From: Lophius americanus | Lineage: Eukaryota; Chordata; Actinopteri; Lophiiformes; Lophiidae | Direction: 5' to 3' | Assembly: GCA_037951165.1 (NCBI GenBank) | Contig: JBBDHG010000116.1 | Location: 6,647,001 to 6,711,000 of the forward strand | Length of the DNA: 64,000 nt | Shown here: piece by piece, positions 33,860 to 46,115 of the stretch | Layout of the letters: every line of letters begins with the position of its first letter | Position numbering within the stretch: the stretch's first letter is position 1 | The notes under the pieces: generated by a model | Seen by the model: the letters and a program-made list of their open reading frames with translations, nothing else | Told to the model about the DNA's origin: nothing | Databases searched by the model: none | Position numbers and translations under genes: made by a program

Positions 33860-35235
33860 GGGGCTGCTTATCTGCACCGTAGACCCGAGTGCACCGCACG
33901 ACAAATGACAGAGGAGCCAAGTTGCTGCTACTTCTAATTTCTTGTAAACACCAAGATTCAATGCCACTTTTATCATTCACTAACAAACCACAAGAGTAAA
34001 TCATAACAAATAGTAATTTAAAGCCATTCATCATGAACCATACAAACAATCAGACCTAATGTGTTTTGTATGAGCATATTAAAAATGCACTGTTTTTAAA
34101 GAATAGATAAAATCAATAAAAGGGTAGACTTGCATTAAAACCTCATTTCCAAATGGAAGTTCATCCCTGATCCCTGACGTGATTATTTGTCATCCGTTTT
34201 CCGCCGTGTCAGCGTTTTGTTCACATCATACTCCCACTTTCCTTAAAACATGTGTCAAATTTTTCCGAAGCAAAAGCACATAATGATACACAGGGTAGCA
34301 GCTAATAAGGCTGTCGATCTTTTAAAAAAAATCTTTTCTGCCTTTAAGTTGATGTAAAATTCAGAGGATAATTGAGAGAGAAAGATTTCAGTTTTAGTGT
34401 CTTAACTGAAAGGTATTGTCTTTGTGCAGGAACATGTTAATCAGGATTTATCAGGAACTACACAAACTAGTAAAGACATGTTAGAAATGTTTGCTGAGTG
34501 ATGTCTCATAAAGCATGGTGGTACTTTTCCATTTATTTAATATTTGTAGGTATTATAGTTTGAATTCCTCCATTTTGAATCCATTTCTTATTTGCATACT
34601 TTGTGAGAATTTTAATCACAAGTGTCACAAGGGAGTATCCGATGAGGCTGACAGGGAGTGTAACCACACCCAGCAATGGCGTTCAGGTATCTCAGGGCCG
34701 TGTTCACAAGTTTGGGGAAAAAGCAGCCCGATATGGATAAATGGTTTGTTGGGCCGTCAGCAGGAGGAGGATGGAGGCGCTGTAACAGTGCTGGTAGTGA
34801 AGGAGACGTTCAACCAGAAAGCAAGCTCTGGATTTATCAGTCAGTCCACATCACAATCCTCACCTGAGGTCGCTGAAAGGATACACATCTTTCCCCTGTA
34901 GGTGGTTGGGCTTTTACGGTAGGGTGAGGAGCTTCAGAATTTCAGAGGATCTTGGAGTAGAAACTATGATCCTTCATATCGAAAGAGAAAATTCAAAGTA
35001 ATGGGACCATATGAATAGAATTTCTCTTGCCTCCGAATATGCAGGAACTAGAATGTGTAAGTGGGGAGAAGGACGTGTGGAATAGAAGGAGCAGGTCTGC
35101 TTCCACCCAGACGCAGTCCTTGGTTCATTTACCGCCATCATTTATATTATATTTTAGCCAAGGTGGCATCCGTTTAATTTAGCTATCTTTTAAATCACCA
35201 TTCCATTCCTGTGTATCTTTTAACAGACTACAGTA
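33860..35235. other. No gene recognised
   Basis: A+T-rich up to 34500, then overlapping short frames at 34515-34901 (+) with no domain I recognise. Confidence 0.45.
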
Positions 35236-35239
35236 TGTG

Positions 35240-35483
35240 AGGCTTCTTGACTTTATGTCTGATGTGGTGGACTGCAGCATGGGGGCTCCAAAGGGGACTG
35301 TGCTCTCCCCTTTTCTATTCACCTTGTACACAACCGACCTCAAACCTCCATAAGTTCTCTGATTATTCAGTCATGGCTGAGTTTCTATCATATAACGATC
35401 TGGAGTACGGGAATACCATCATGCACTTTGTTACCTGGTGTGAGGCCAATCACCTTTGGATTAATGTCAGTAAGATGAAGACG
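35240..35483 (+). mobile_element. Rex1 LINE, left part (split by an L2 insertion)
   Basis: Reads GAPKGTVLSPFLFTLYTTDL and, after a shift, LHKFSDYSVMAEFLSYNDLE, FVTWCEANHLWINVSKMK. This is reverse transcriptase motif B onward of the Rex1 clade, but the catalytic YADD position has decayed to FSDY. The Rex1 continues after the L2, at 36366. Confidence 0.8.
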
Positions 35484-36365
35484 TTTCAGTCTGGTTTTGG
35501 CTCCGCCCACAGCACAGAAACATCTCTGCTTAGAGTCACAAATGGCACCTACAAATGTCAGCAGATGCTGGTTCACCTGATTCTCCTTGATTTGTCTGCT
35601 GCATTCAACACAGTTGACCATGGAATACTCCTACACCGCCTACATCACACCACTGGGCTCACTGACACTGCCCTAAACTGGTTTCAATCCTATTTCACCG
35701 ACAGAACAGAATACGTTTCCCTTGGAGGTTCAAGGTCCCGGACACACACGCGTTTGTCTCCTCCAGACTGGATTACTGTAACTCACTTCTCATTGGGATC
35801 CCTGATAAAAGTCTTCAAAGACTGCAGTATTTTCAAAACAGTGCTGCAAGGATCCTGATGAGAGTTCGTAAACACGAACACATCACCCCTGTTCTTCATT
35901 CCCTTCATTGGCTTCCCATCTCCACCAGGATTGATTATAAGATCTCTCTCCTCACTCACCAGTGCATCCATGGTAACGCCCCCCCCTACCTAAAAGAACT
36001 ACTCACCCCACTGACCTCGACACGATCCCTCCGTTCTACCCACTCATACCACCTCCTCCTTCCCGGGACTAAGCTCAGCACCATGGGTAATCGGGCCTTC
36101 TGTTCTGCTGCCCCTCGTCTGTGGAATGAACTCCCTGACCATCTGGGGGCTCCACAGATGACAGACACATTTAAGAAAGGACTTAAAACTTTACTTTTTA
36201 GCAGAACCTATAGCTTTAATTAGCATTGCTGCTTTTTTGTCATGTTTTTATATAGTTATTATTAGATTTTTTTATTGATGCTTTTATCTGCCTTTACTTT
36301 GTAGCACTTTGAGATTTGATCCAAATGTAAAGTGCTTTATAAATTAAATGTATTATTATTATTAT
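35484..36365 (+). mobile_element. L2 LINE, internally deleted, nested in Rex1
   Basis: Starts within the reverse transcriptase (FQSGFGSAHSTETSLLRVTN, LILLDLSAAFNTVDHGILLH, TALNWFQSYFTDRTEYVSLG) and at about 35751 jumps, in another frame, to the C-terminal region (SPPDWITV..., i.e. SSRLDYCNSLL in the family), so motif B and YADD are gone. It goes on as HITPVLHSLHWLPISTRIDY, LKTLLFSRTYSFN and the L2 3' tail with (TTA)n at 36349-36365. The gap equals about 500 nt of the intact copy at 29838-32035. Confidence 0.85.
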
Positions 36366-36770
36366 TTATTATCGACAATAAACTGGACTTGTCTCACAAC
36401 ACAGATGTCCTATATAACAAAAGCCAAAGTCGTCTTCACAAGCTGAGGAGACCAATGTCCTCTGGAGTGTTTGAGACTCACATTCTACGACAAACGTTCT
36501 ACAACACCGCAGTAGCATCAGCGATCTTCAACACTGCGGTCGGCTGGCTGAGCAGGAATAATCAGGCTGACATCCCTCCTGGACAACACCTCTCAGCCCT
36601 GACTGCTCCTTCAGCAGTCTACTCCTGAAGGAGCAGTGAGAGAGAACACTACTTCAGCTCATTTGAGCCACAGGGTAGGAAGACTGTTTAACAGCTCAAT
36701 GTGAAGCTGTGCCGTCTCAAACGCTGGAACTACACACCAGGATGTCTGACAAATATCAAGATTGGACTAT
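36366..36770 (+). mobile_element. Rex1 LINE, right part
   Basis: Reads IDNKLDLSHNTDVLYNKSQ, SRLHKLRRPMSSGVF, LRQTFYNTAVASAIFNTAVG and W, the Rex1 C-terminal pattern (NNKLDWSxNTDALYKKGQSR, FYQSVVASAIFYAVVCW). About 50 family codons between the left part and this one are missing at the L2 insertion site. Confidence 0.8.
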
Positions 36771-37035
36771 TTTAACTTCTCCTCCTTATATTTATCTTCT
36801 AATTCTTACACACAGTGAATTAAATCAAGATATATCTACTATATTATGATCATGGTTCTATATATAATGGAAATAATGGACATGTATGATGATACTAGTT
36901 TCTATAATCGTACTAAATTATAATACATCATCCTGTTATAACATCATATCCTTACTTTTACATATTATTTTGTAGCAGATGATAAAATTTATAAGTAATA
37001 ATATGAAGATATTATAAAAGAATAATATATAAATA

Positions 37036-37080
37036 TATGGTTATAAATTAAATGTATTATTATTATTATTATTATTATAA
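37036..37080 (+). mobile_element. Isolated L2 3' tail with (TTA)n
   Basis: GGTTATAAATTAAATGTATT followed by (ATT)n, as at the ends of the L2 copies at 32315 and 36365. Very short, either a severe 5' truncation or a chance A+T-rich match. Confidence 0.45.
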
Positions 37081-37409
37081 TGTCAATAATAGGTTCATTC
37101 CTACAAAATAAATAGTGGCTAGGTTGATTAACTTACCATTAATGACCCCCGGAGGCTCAGATAACTTATAACACATTTCCTATCCACAAAGATTTTGGGG
37201 TCTCCGGTTGCAACAATTTAAAAAACTATCCTGCCACAAAATCTGACAAACTGGAACAAGCAGCTGATGGCTGACTTCTACATCCTCTGACTCAGACTAC
37301 TGGACAATAACATTCTTTGTACGTGATTTACAACTTTCTGCTATACTCTTTTTAAACAATGTCAGGTGACATATTTAAAAGAGGAAGAAAGTCTCCTCAT
37401 TCTTTTACA

Positions 37410-37436
37410 TACACACACACACACACACACACACAT

Positions 37437-37476
<40 letters not shown>

Positions 37477-37501
37477 ACACACACACACACACACACACAC
37501 A
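37410..37501. repeat. (CA)n microsatellite
   Basis: CA dinucleotides with single ATGC and GAGA interruptions. Confidence 0.97.
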
Positions 37502-40500
37502 TAGCTTCGATGCTTAAACCAGGTTTCAGGTATTATCTAGCACATTAAAAAAACAACTGCGTGTTATCTGTTTTTTTGCCATGAAAGGAGTTAAGCATGA
37601 ACCACCGAATGGATAAAACCTTGACAACTAAATTTTGGAGGTCACCCAGGTAAATCAACGTTGCAGGCCACGAACACCTGCATTATTGTTCCGTAGTGGT
37701 ATAGAATCCAGGATGTGGCAGAAACAGAGTCGGTCGAATGCTTGAGAGCCTCCTCCCCTTCCCCTCGTGTCTCATCACAGTTGAGTTAAAGTGTCTGACG
37801 GGGAGCGAACACACCGCACAGCGCGTCTGTAGGTCACCTGTCAAGTCAAATGTGAGATTTACAGACGGCAGAGTCTCCACCCTTTACATCTACACAGTTT
37901 CAAGAGTCAGGTCTTCATATTTGCATTGATGGAGAGGTTTGGTTCTCCGCTGCTCTTTCATGTTCTTAATAGTATATATGATCCTGTGTTTCTCAAAACA
38001 CAAACATTTATCTTAAAAACCAGAAAATCTCTCTCTAAAGTATTTTGTTGTACATCATGGTGACCGTACAGACATGACATCGCGATATAGTGGCCCCCAT
38101 GGCAGAGAGGACCCGCCCCAAAAGGGTCTTTTTCTAAACTAGGATTAAAAATAATTGTTTTTTGGCTGATTGTGGGCTAAAAAACATGACTGAATAAGAA
38201 ATGTTTTCTTTGTTGTTTTTTTGCTCAATTTGTCAAAAATATTAATCATTTTGTCGGGAGGGAATTGGAACTTTGGGAGGGGGTGATATATTTTGAGGCT
38301 GATTCAGATGAAAGTTTAATTTTCATAAACATGGTGAGATAGTCAGGAATTCACTTATTCAACCAGCTTCTAAACACGTCAAAGAGTTAATTGCCAAAAC
38401 CCAAGAAAGTGAACTCTGTGAGTAGTTTAATTCAACAATAGTACTTAAATCCAAATTATGATGTGTGTTAGCATTTTAATTTCAGCGGGTGTAACTCTAA
38501 ATTAAGACACAAAAGCACAAAAGCTTAAGGCTTGAAGCCGAAACGCGCGAACGGACACCGAATACGGAGTTCGTATTTTATAGCTCCAAATTACCATGCA
38601 ATTACGGTAAAGGCATTTAAGCTGTAAAATGAGTGCCATGGAATTTCTTTTTGATTCTCATGTCTATATATATCCCTATCCAAAGAGCAACTCTTTTGAA
38701 TATTTTTGACACAAAAGCTGATTGATGTTGCACAACAGATTTGTGTGAATTGCACCACCTAAGCAGAATATTAAGTTTGTCGTAGATTAGTTCATGTGGG
38801 ACTCACAGAACACACTTGAGTAAATCAAAAGTAACAATGAAAACTTGTCAAGAAAAGTTTTCTGATGTGGAATCAAGATCGAGGTGAAAATATATTCGTA
38901 TCTGTGAGGCGACGAAGAGGGTGAGTCCGTAATCTAAGTTGTGGTAAGATTGCGGAAAATATTCTGATACGGAAACTGCTCTGTCTGGAGGATTTTAATC
39001 GGCATACTGAGGGATCACACGGGTCACTGCAGCACAGACCCACAGAAATACCCCGCCATGCCCGGAATGGAATTTCCTGGACTTTTCAACCGAAGATAGA
39101 ATCTTGAGCGAAGCAAGGAAGAGGAAAATCTACCTTGAAAACCTTTTTACAAAACTTTGCATTCAAGATTAGACGACAGAGGAAAGAATACAACGACGAT
39201 AAAAGGATCAAGAAAGAGAAACGCATCAGATTCCAATCACCTTTCACCAAGAAATGATTGACAGGAATTTAAATCTACAGCAGTGCAGTGGAGGTGAAGA
39301 AGGATTCGCTGATACGTTGGTTGATGGCGACGATGACAGTCGACAGTGGTGAAAAACTCACCAGAGGTGCAGGTTTCCAAGGCTATAGCCTTGGAAAATG
39401 CATTATAATAATCTGCGCAGGAATGTTAACATGACACTCAATGTAAAGCTTCATAAAACTAATGAGAAGGAAGAGAATAAAAAGAGAAATATGACTCCAC
39501 CACCCAAAATTGTTAGCACCTCCCTAAGATAGCTAGGAATGTTTGCTGCCTGGAAAGAAATACATTCCTTGGAAATTGATTACACGCACAATTCAGCACC
39601 ACATTCTGAATAATGCAGAATAGAAAATTCCGTTGGAGATTAAATGGGAGAATTTAAAAGAAATAGAAGCAAAAGAAATAAAGTTAAGAAAGAAATAAGA
39701 ACTTGCCCAGTGGATTCTAATATGCTGTTGGATACACGTATGTTATGAGGAACAGATTAATATCAAGGGAGCAAACCAAAAACAGATCACACACACATTC
39801 ATCAGAAGTTTATAAATCAAGAATCCTTGAATATCAACATCAAAATAATAAGACTGAAGCAGTACTACTACAAATATCAACCAGAAAGGAGAAATTCTCA
39901 GTAATGGTATAGAGAAAACAGAAAAGAAACATTCTGTGGATCAGCTTCTAAAGCAGAAATATTTGGGAAGGTAACTTAGGATACAAAAAGCTTTAAACAT
40001 ATTAGTGTATGAACCTAAGAAATAAATACGATTTTGAAAAAATACTGTGAAGACGTTTATAATTTCGTTTTCGGGGATAAAGTTGAGAGGAGGTCCATGA
40101 GCAGAAGCTGCCGTCCTCACTGGAGAAGAACATGAAAACTGCTACAAGTCAACAACTTCTATGGAAATCGACATTTTTACGTAGTCGATGTAATCACCTG
40201 GAATTTCTCTGCTGAATGCCTGTTTGACTCCGGATGAACACATAAGATGTGTGCATCATGTGTTCCAGAACAGGGACCCCTTTATTCAGGAAGAAAATCC
40301 CCAATGTGAACACCCAGTTCTAAATAAGAACTCCCATTCCCATTGAAATACCAATCGGAAAGATAACCCTGGCATGCAAACAGTAGGATGGAACACTTCT
40401 TGGTCTGCATTTAATGAACTTACCCACAGCACATTCAGCTTTTAATACTGACTCTCAAATACATTTGTATTGAAGACAAATTCTCCAGTTTCTTTTGAAA

Positions 40501-40650
40501 GTTTGTGGATATAATTATCTCTACAAACACGCCAAGAAAAACACATTTAAAACTACTGGAAAAGTTTAAAGACTGATTACGAGAATATATCCCAAAACAA
40601 AAAAGTGGATCGGAACGTCCAACACTTTCTATGCCACAATGAATACAGGA
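37502..40650. other. ORF-poor block, A/purine-rich plus strand from about 38900
   Basis: Apart from short frames at 37683-37929 there is no frame of 60 codons. From about 38900 to 40640 the plus strand is strongly A-rich with many GAAA and AGAAG words, the composition seen in decayed retroelement coding strands, but I could not read a conserved motif. Confidence 0.5.
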
Positions 40651-40654
40651 AAAC

Positions 40655-42190
40655 CGAAGATGGCGCAGTGCTAGGTGGAAGCCTGTCGCAGCAGTTCTTG
40701 TACTTATCGCTTTAAGCTACTTGTCTATCTTCTTTTTCCTCATTGTGTAAGTTTTGTTAATTAAGTGGCAAGGGCCAGCAGTAGTTTTACTTTTTCTTTT
40801 TATCACAGCCGTTTTGTAACTTTTTTCATTCTTCGTAACCATGGCTGTTCACAGAAGAGTTAGGGCTTTGTTTACACACGTGAACAGCTGATCGCGCTGT
40901 ATAACCCCTAAGCTGCTGCCCGCAGAGATACCGGTGATCCCCGAGGAGATGAGGAGGCGACGTCAGGGGTGCAGAGCCGGACATATTACACAAAGATATG
41001 AACCGTCTGTTAAATAAGGGGAACGTGAGGACTTTGGGAAATAAAATGGATGATCTTGTCGCACTGGTCAGGAGTCAGAGAGAATAGCGCGAGTGCAGCA
41101 TAATGTCTTTCCCGGACCAGAGCGTGGATGTACCCACCCGGCTTTGGCTATGTTCGGGCGGACAGAGACGTTGTATTGAGCGGTAAGAAGAAAAGATGAG
41201 GGCTTGCACTGTGTGTAAACATGAGATGGTTTTAATAGCGGACACGTTCATTTGAAGGAACATTTCTTCAGCCCGAACGCCACCGCCCTTCCCCCCCATA
41301 AGGCAGAGCTGACCACAACTTGATCCTGCTGACACCTAAGTATGTCCCTCCTGTCCAGCAGTAGCCTCTGCGAACAATAACTATGAGGTGGACTCTGGAG
41401 GCCAATGAGGCAGTGCAGGTTGGCTTCCAGTCAACACACTGGGGGGTTCTGGTGGGGAGGACATCTACAGCCTGACCGACTGCATTACAGAATACATTGA
41501 TTTCTGTGAACACACCTGACCAGACTTAACACTGCTTCCACAACAATAATTCCTGGATCACCAGTGACCTGAAAGGACTTCTGAAAAAAAATCCACAGGC
41601 TTTCAGGTCTGGGGAAAGTGAAGGAACGGAGGAGCGTTCATCACAACCTGAGGGATAAGCTGAGGCAGAGCAGCGACATCTGCAGGAGGAAGCTGGAGAG
41701 CAAAGTCCAGCAAAACAAGGTGAGGGGTGTGTGTCTGAGAAGGAAGGAAATCAATGGTTTTAGGCAAGAGACACAACCAGGAGGCAGCCTGGAGAGAGCC
41801 AATGAGCTAAACTCCTTCTTCGATGGGTTTTATCTCTCAGGCCATAGCTGTCTCTAATTTGACTACTAGCCAGGTGTAGAGCCGGCTGGAGTGACTACAC
41901 CAATGATTTAAGGAGAAACAGGACCACCACCACACAACAACTGTGCATTGTAGGGGAGATAGGTGGCTGAGAATTACAAACACTGGGTGGTGCACCTCAT
42001 CGACAGGCAGCAGACTCTATTCCATGAAGAAGCTGAGATCCTTCAGCGTGAGCAGCAAGACGCTGAGATCTTCCACCAGTCAGTTGTCTCCATGCTCCTT
42101 TCAATGCTTCACTGTGGTGGGGAGCCAGAATTGGAGTCAAAGACACTAACAGACTTGACAAACTAATTAAGAAGGCTGCTGCCCTACCAT
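40655..42190 (+). mobile_element. Rex1 LINE, long decayed copy with internal deletion
   Basis: It begins near GAAGATGGCGCAGTGCTAGG. ORF words follow in order across frames: GNVRTLGNKMDDLVALVRSQ (endonuclease start, about 41020), AELTTT...KYVP (near 41300), the linker NSWITSDLKGLLKKNPQAFR (about 41545), then a jump past the reverse transcriptase core to RLYSMKKLRSFSVSSKTLRS and LLSMLHCGGEPEL (about 42010-42130), the Rex1 C-terminus. Frames at 41075-41513 on the minus strand are shadows. Confidence 0.75.
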
Positions 42191-42199
42191 TCATGATTT

Positions 42200-42262
42200 C
42201 ATAATTATGAATGAAATATTCATTCATAATTATGAATGAAATATTCATTCATAATTATGAAA
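42200..42262. repeat. 25-bp palindromic tandem repeat
   Basis: CATAATTATGA recurs at 42200, 42225 and 42250. The unit CATAATTATGAATGAAATAT+TCATT is itself nearly palindromic (TTCATAATTATGAA, GAATGAAATATTCATTC). It lies exactly between the Rex1 end and the SINE tail. Confidence 0.85.
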
Positions 42263-42274
42263 CTATCCCAATCG

Positions 42275-42478
42275 GAAGATGGGAGAAGGTAGCCGGTTCC
42301 AGTCCCACCAGGGTCTACTTGTCATAGTTGCCTTGAGCAAGACCCTGAAACCCTAGCTCCCTAGGCGCTTCAAAGGGGCCGCCCACTGCTCGCTCAGGGG
42401 TGGGTCAAATGCAGAGAAATAATTTCTGTCTGTTGTACTGTGTATGGCTGTATGTGATCAATAAAGTATTTCTTCTTC
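42275..42478 (+). mobile_element. tRNA-derived SINE, 5'-truncated
   Basis: A B-box-like GGTTCCAGTCCCACC at about 42296 is followed by TTGCCTTGAGCAAGACCCTG, GGCGCTTCAAAGGGGCCGCC, CACTGCTCGCTCAGGGGTGG and GTCAAATGCAGAGAAATAAT, with a TTC tail at 42469-42483. That is the layout of a common fish SINE. No A box remains. Confidence 0.65.
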
Positions 42479-42689
42479 TTCTTCACTTTAAGAACACTGC
42501 AAAAACTTACTGTAGTTGACATGGACAGGACACAGCCAAAGAGGCAGGACATGTCCAAAACAAAGCTGTGAACAAATTGCAAGAAAACTTAGAAGAGGCC
42601 AATTATAAGCAAAAATCCCAAACAATAAAAGTAGATCAGAACCACCATCTTTGCTTTTTATGCAACATAAATGAAGTACTGTCAAAGTC

Positions 42690-43060
42690 GCTGACTTTCG
42701 GTCGATCTGGATTTTTCTGATACTGGAGCTCCATAGGGGACAGTATTTTCCCATCTTCTGCTTTACAATACGCAGCTGACCTTAGACACAACACGGGAAA
42801 CTGCCAACTCCAGAATTCTTTGATGTTTCCTCCATTGTTGGATAAGCATCAGATGGGAACGACCTGCAGTAAAGGACAAACATCAAGGACTTCTGGAACT
42901 GTTTTTGGGTGAATCGCCCTCAGATTAATATCTGTAAAATGAAGGAGCTGGTGACCTCCGCAGGAGAACCTCATCACAGATCTCATCAGGGAATATCCAG
43001 AGTATGGACATTGAGCCCATGGACTCATCCCTACATCCATTGATCCATCTAGTCTGGTAG
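42690..43060 (+). mobile_element. Rex1 LINE fragment (reverse transcriptase middle)
   Basis: Decayed words GDSIFPSSALQYAADLRHNT, GNCQLQNS, then (about 42890) NRPQINICKMKELVT and the ISRVWTLSPWTHPYI region correspond to the Rex1 pattern GTVLSPFLFTLYTADFRHNT, NHLxLNxxKTKELV. A separate copy, since the C-terminus of the previous Rex1 precedes it. Confidence 0.65.
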
Positions 43061-43955
43061 TCTTCCACTGTCCTGATAGAGAACCTTGGTGTGATTCCTG
43101 CGGATGTGTTTTTGTATTTGATCATTTAAGTCTTTTCAAGTTCTAGGATCTAATTCAAATTCTTCTGAATGTGCTATTTATTCGTAGGGATTTTGGTTCA
43201 ATCTTAAGGAATATGCACGTCCCTGCCTAGGTTTCCAAATTTAACCAACTCAGGACCACCAGCCAACCGGCTCCTGTTCTCCTGATGACCAGTTTAAATC
43301 AGCTTTTTGATCTTAACCTTTTGGCCCTAACATTGAGCTCCTGCTCCTCATTCAATTGTAAGTTATCTTTAAGTTGAAATTTTCTTGGCCACTCGCCGAT
43401 TTTTATAAATTCTGACTGGCCTACACCGATTCTGACCAGTTCCTGGTCAGTTTCTCCTTTAGAGTTTAAAAATCATAATGATTAATGTCTTTAAAGTGCT
43501 TTTATTTTGAAGGATTACAGTGGAATGACAGGTTGGTCGGCCTTGTCATGTTTGTGCATGTATTCTGAACTGTTGAAATGAATGTACCCTTCTGTCCTTA
43601 AACCAATTGTATGGCACACACAATAAAATAACATTTTTTAAAGCTTTGTTCAGTCCATTATATTTTGGCTATGAGCCGCTAGCCGCTTTGCTAACGTTAG
43701 CTTAACTTGCTTCGTTCCTCAGGGTGATTAATTTAGCAGTATTTGATTAAGTTCGTTGAGCCGAATGTTTTCAGAGTTGAGGTGATGCTTTATTTTGTTC
43801 TTACTGGTGTTATAAATTGCGAGATTTATGTTTTCTGGTTTACTTGTGAGATGTTTGGAGCATCTTTGGTGTGCGGGTGCGACACATGCGTGCAACGCAT
43901 AGGCCTCCCAGCGCCGATCAATTATCATTCCATTCCAGTTTTTGTTACCATTCAT
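43061..43955. other. No gene recognised
   Basis: A+T-rich; contains the palindrome CTAACGTTAG at 43691. Nothing else recognised. Confidence 0.5.
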
Positions 43956-43957
43956 CG

Positions 43958-44095
43958 TGGACATGGCCGTAAGGGACTGGGGCCTGTACTCCTTGGACAA
44001 GTCGCCAGTTCATCACAGGGTCCACACAAAGAGACAAACGAGCATTCACGCTCACGATCAGGGTCAATTTCGAGTAATTCAGTATATTGTAGGTA
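43958..44095 (-). mobile_element. AATGA-tailed teleost retroposon family, fragment
   Basis: CAAGTCGCCAGTTCATCACA, GGGTCCACACAAAGAGACAA and CAGGGTCAATTTCGAGTAAT match the inner part of the family copies at 33140-33270. Confidence 0.65.
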
Positions 44096-44415
44096 GGAAA
44101 AGCACCTTCTTTCGGACCTCTAGTCTCAGACATTAGACCCTGTGCATTCGGACCATGAAAGCACATATTAAAAAAAGCAACAATGTAGTACAAATGCCAC
44201 CAACTTCCTATGCTCTGTATGAAAAGAGAGACACACAGAGACTCTTGACTGTGTGAGTGAATGTGTTGACAAAAGTGTAAACAATAGGATGTCCATGTTT
44301 TGCTTTCCTACTTTTCCCTCCATTCCATGATTAATACAATAATTCCTCCATGCTTTCAAATCCAAATACCAAACTGTCAAAAGGGATCACATCACTTCCA
44401 CATGTCTCTCTTACT

Positions 44416-44424
44416 ATCTCTCTC

Positions 44425-44458
<34 letters not shown>

Positions 44459-44465
44459 CCTCTCC
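44416..44465. repeat. (TC)n microsatellite
   Basis: TC dinucleotides with CCC interruptions. Confidence 0.95.
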
Positions 44466-44881
44466 AACAGCTACATGAGTCTGTGTGACAGAGACAGAGT
44501 TATCTGTACTCTAATAGTAAGAGTATGATGATGATGATGATAAAGATGATATGATGACTGGCACTTTCAACAAAAAAACAAATAATCCCCATCTATTACT
44601 ATTTAATTCTGAATAAATGGATGTGTGTTCATGTAACAAGCTATTTAGGCTCTTTCAGCTTCTTGTTTTGATTTGACATGTCTTGGAAAACAACACAAAG
44701 TGTAATAATTAGCAGCTAAAGAATGGAATACTTTCTCTCAAAACTAAAAAAGACATTATCTTGGCCCCGAAGCAAAATTCGTCCAAGGTCCAAGGTTTGA
44801 TTCTCGTCAAATCAGCTGGCAAACAATGAGCCGCCTTCTTACAATTGTGAATATTACAGTTTTGAGTTTCATTGACTAGTC

Positions 44882-45057
44882 GCTCTCACTCTCTTTTTTT
44901 TCTCGCCTTGTCGCCAAGTGCTGCTCAAGGAGGAATTTGTTGGGTCCTGTAGATAATTATATGAAGAGTTTGGTCTAGACCTGCTCTTTCTGGAAAACAC
45001 CTTCAGACAACTGTTGTTGTGAATTGGTGCTGTATAAATAAAGATTGATTGATTGAC
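44882..45057 (+). mobile_element. L2-type LINE 3' end with (GATT)n tail, copy 1
   Basis: From CGCTCTCACTCTCTTTTTTT through GTCGCCAAGTGCTGCTCAAG, TGTTGGGTCCTGTAGATAAT to GGTGCTGTATAAATAAAGAT and TGATTGATTGA. Nearly identical to 47313-47572, except for a deletion of about 85 nt just after the T run. Strong 5' truncation. Confidence 0.85.
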
Positions 45058-45837
45058 TCTAATTTGTGCCATTGATGAATCTTTCAAATAAGTTCTGATC
45101 ACAGAGCTTGAGTGGTTTGGAATATGTGAACTAAAGATAATAACCTTTTTTTTTTAAAGCTCTTTTTTATTCATCATATCTTATTACACGTCTCCTCTAA
45201 CTGCCAAACTGAATCACGAGGACAGTGAGTGGATGAGACAGAGTTTCACTTTTTTCTTTTATGGTAAGTAGAGACACTTGTACGGAGTTGGTTTATTTTA
45301 ACATTTAATGACTGCATTCAACAAACGTTTAGAGATGTATCCAATCTCATCAAATCGTGTAGTTTTGAATTGAATATGATCATTTTGCATTAGAAAGTAT
45401 TATTCCTGAAGATGGAGAAGCAGAATCCGAAAAGAATTGCATTTTGCAAACAAGCAGCAGAAAAATCACTGAAAAGAATGTTTTCTTGGATTCATTCAGT
45501 GTTATTATGTCGTGTGGTTGCACAAAACAAATTGATCTAAATCCAGATTTATATTTTTTAACTTGAGTTTACGTTTATTTTGAGGTTGACGACACACATT
45601 TTTTTTCTTCATTATTTACTCAATTTGGTTCAATATTAACTAGATTTATAATATTATAAGGTCACATCAGAGTCAATTTAGCGGGTAATCTCCCCCATTA
45701 TCTCATACTGCATGTTTTAGGGCGACAAGAAGCTCCAGAACCTCCAGAACCCTCCTCACAGAAAGGCCTATGGTTGGATTTGAATCCAGAAGCTTCTTTC
45801 AGTGAGGTGACATTGCTAACAACATAGCAACAACATA
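45058..45837. other. No gene recognised
   Basis: A+T-rich with no recognisable repeat end or domain. Confidence 0.5.
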
Positions 45838-46026
45838 ATATATATATAAATATATATTTTCACATACATATATATATATATAAAACATACATATATAAAT
45901 ATACATATATATACATACATACACATACATATATGCATACATATTTACACATACATATATATGTATAAATATTTGTGTATATATATATATATATATTCAC
46001 ATACATATATATAAATACATACATAT

Positions 46027-46110
<84 letters not shown>
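45838..46110. repeat. (TA)n / (TACA)n array
   Basis: About 270 nt of TATA and CATA units; the tyrosine/isoleucine-rich frames here are readings of it. An L2-type LINE starts directly at its right end. Confidence 0.95.

Positions 46111-46115
<5 letters not shown>

Noticed and set aside
35388..36168. Minus-strand frames over the 35-36 kb region
   Set aside because: Antisense shadows of the Rex1 and L2 copies; they match the plus-strand shadows at 30 kb.
37366..37548. Threonine/histidine-repeat protein
   Set aside because: A reading of the (CA)n microsatellite.
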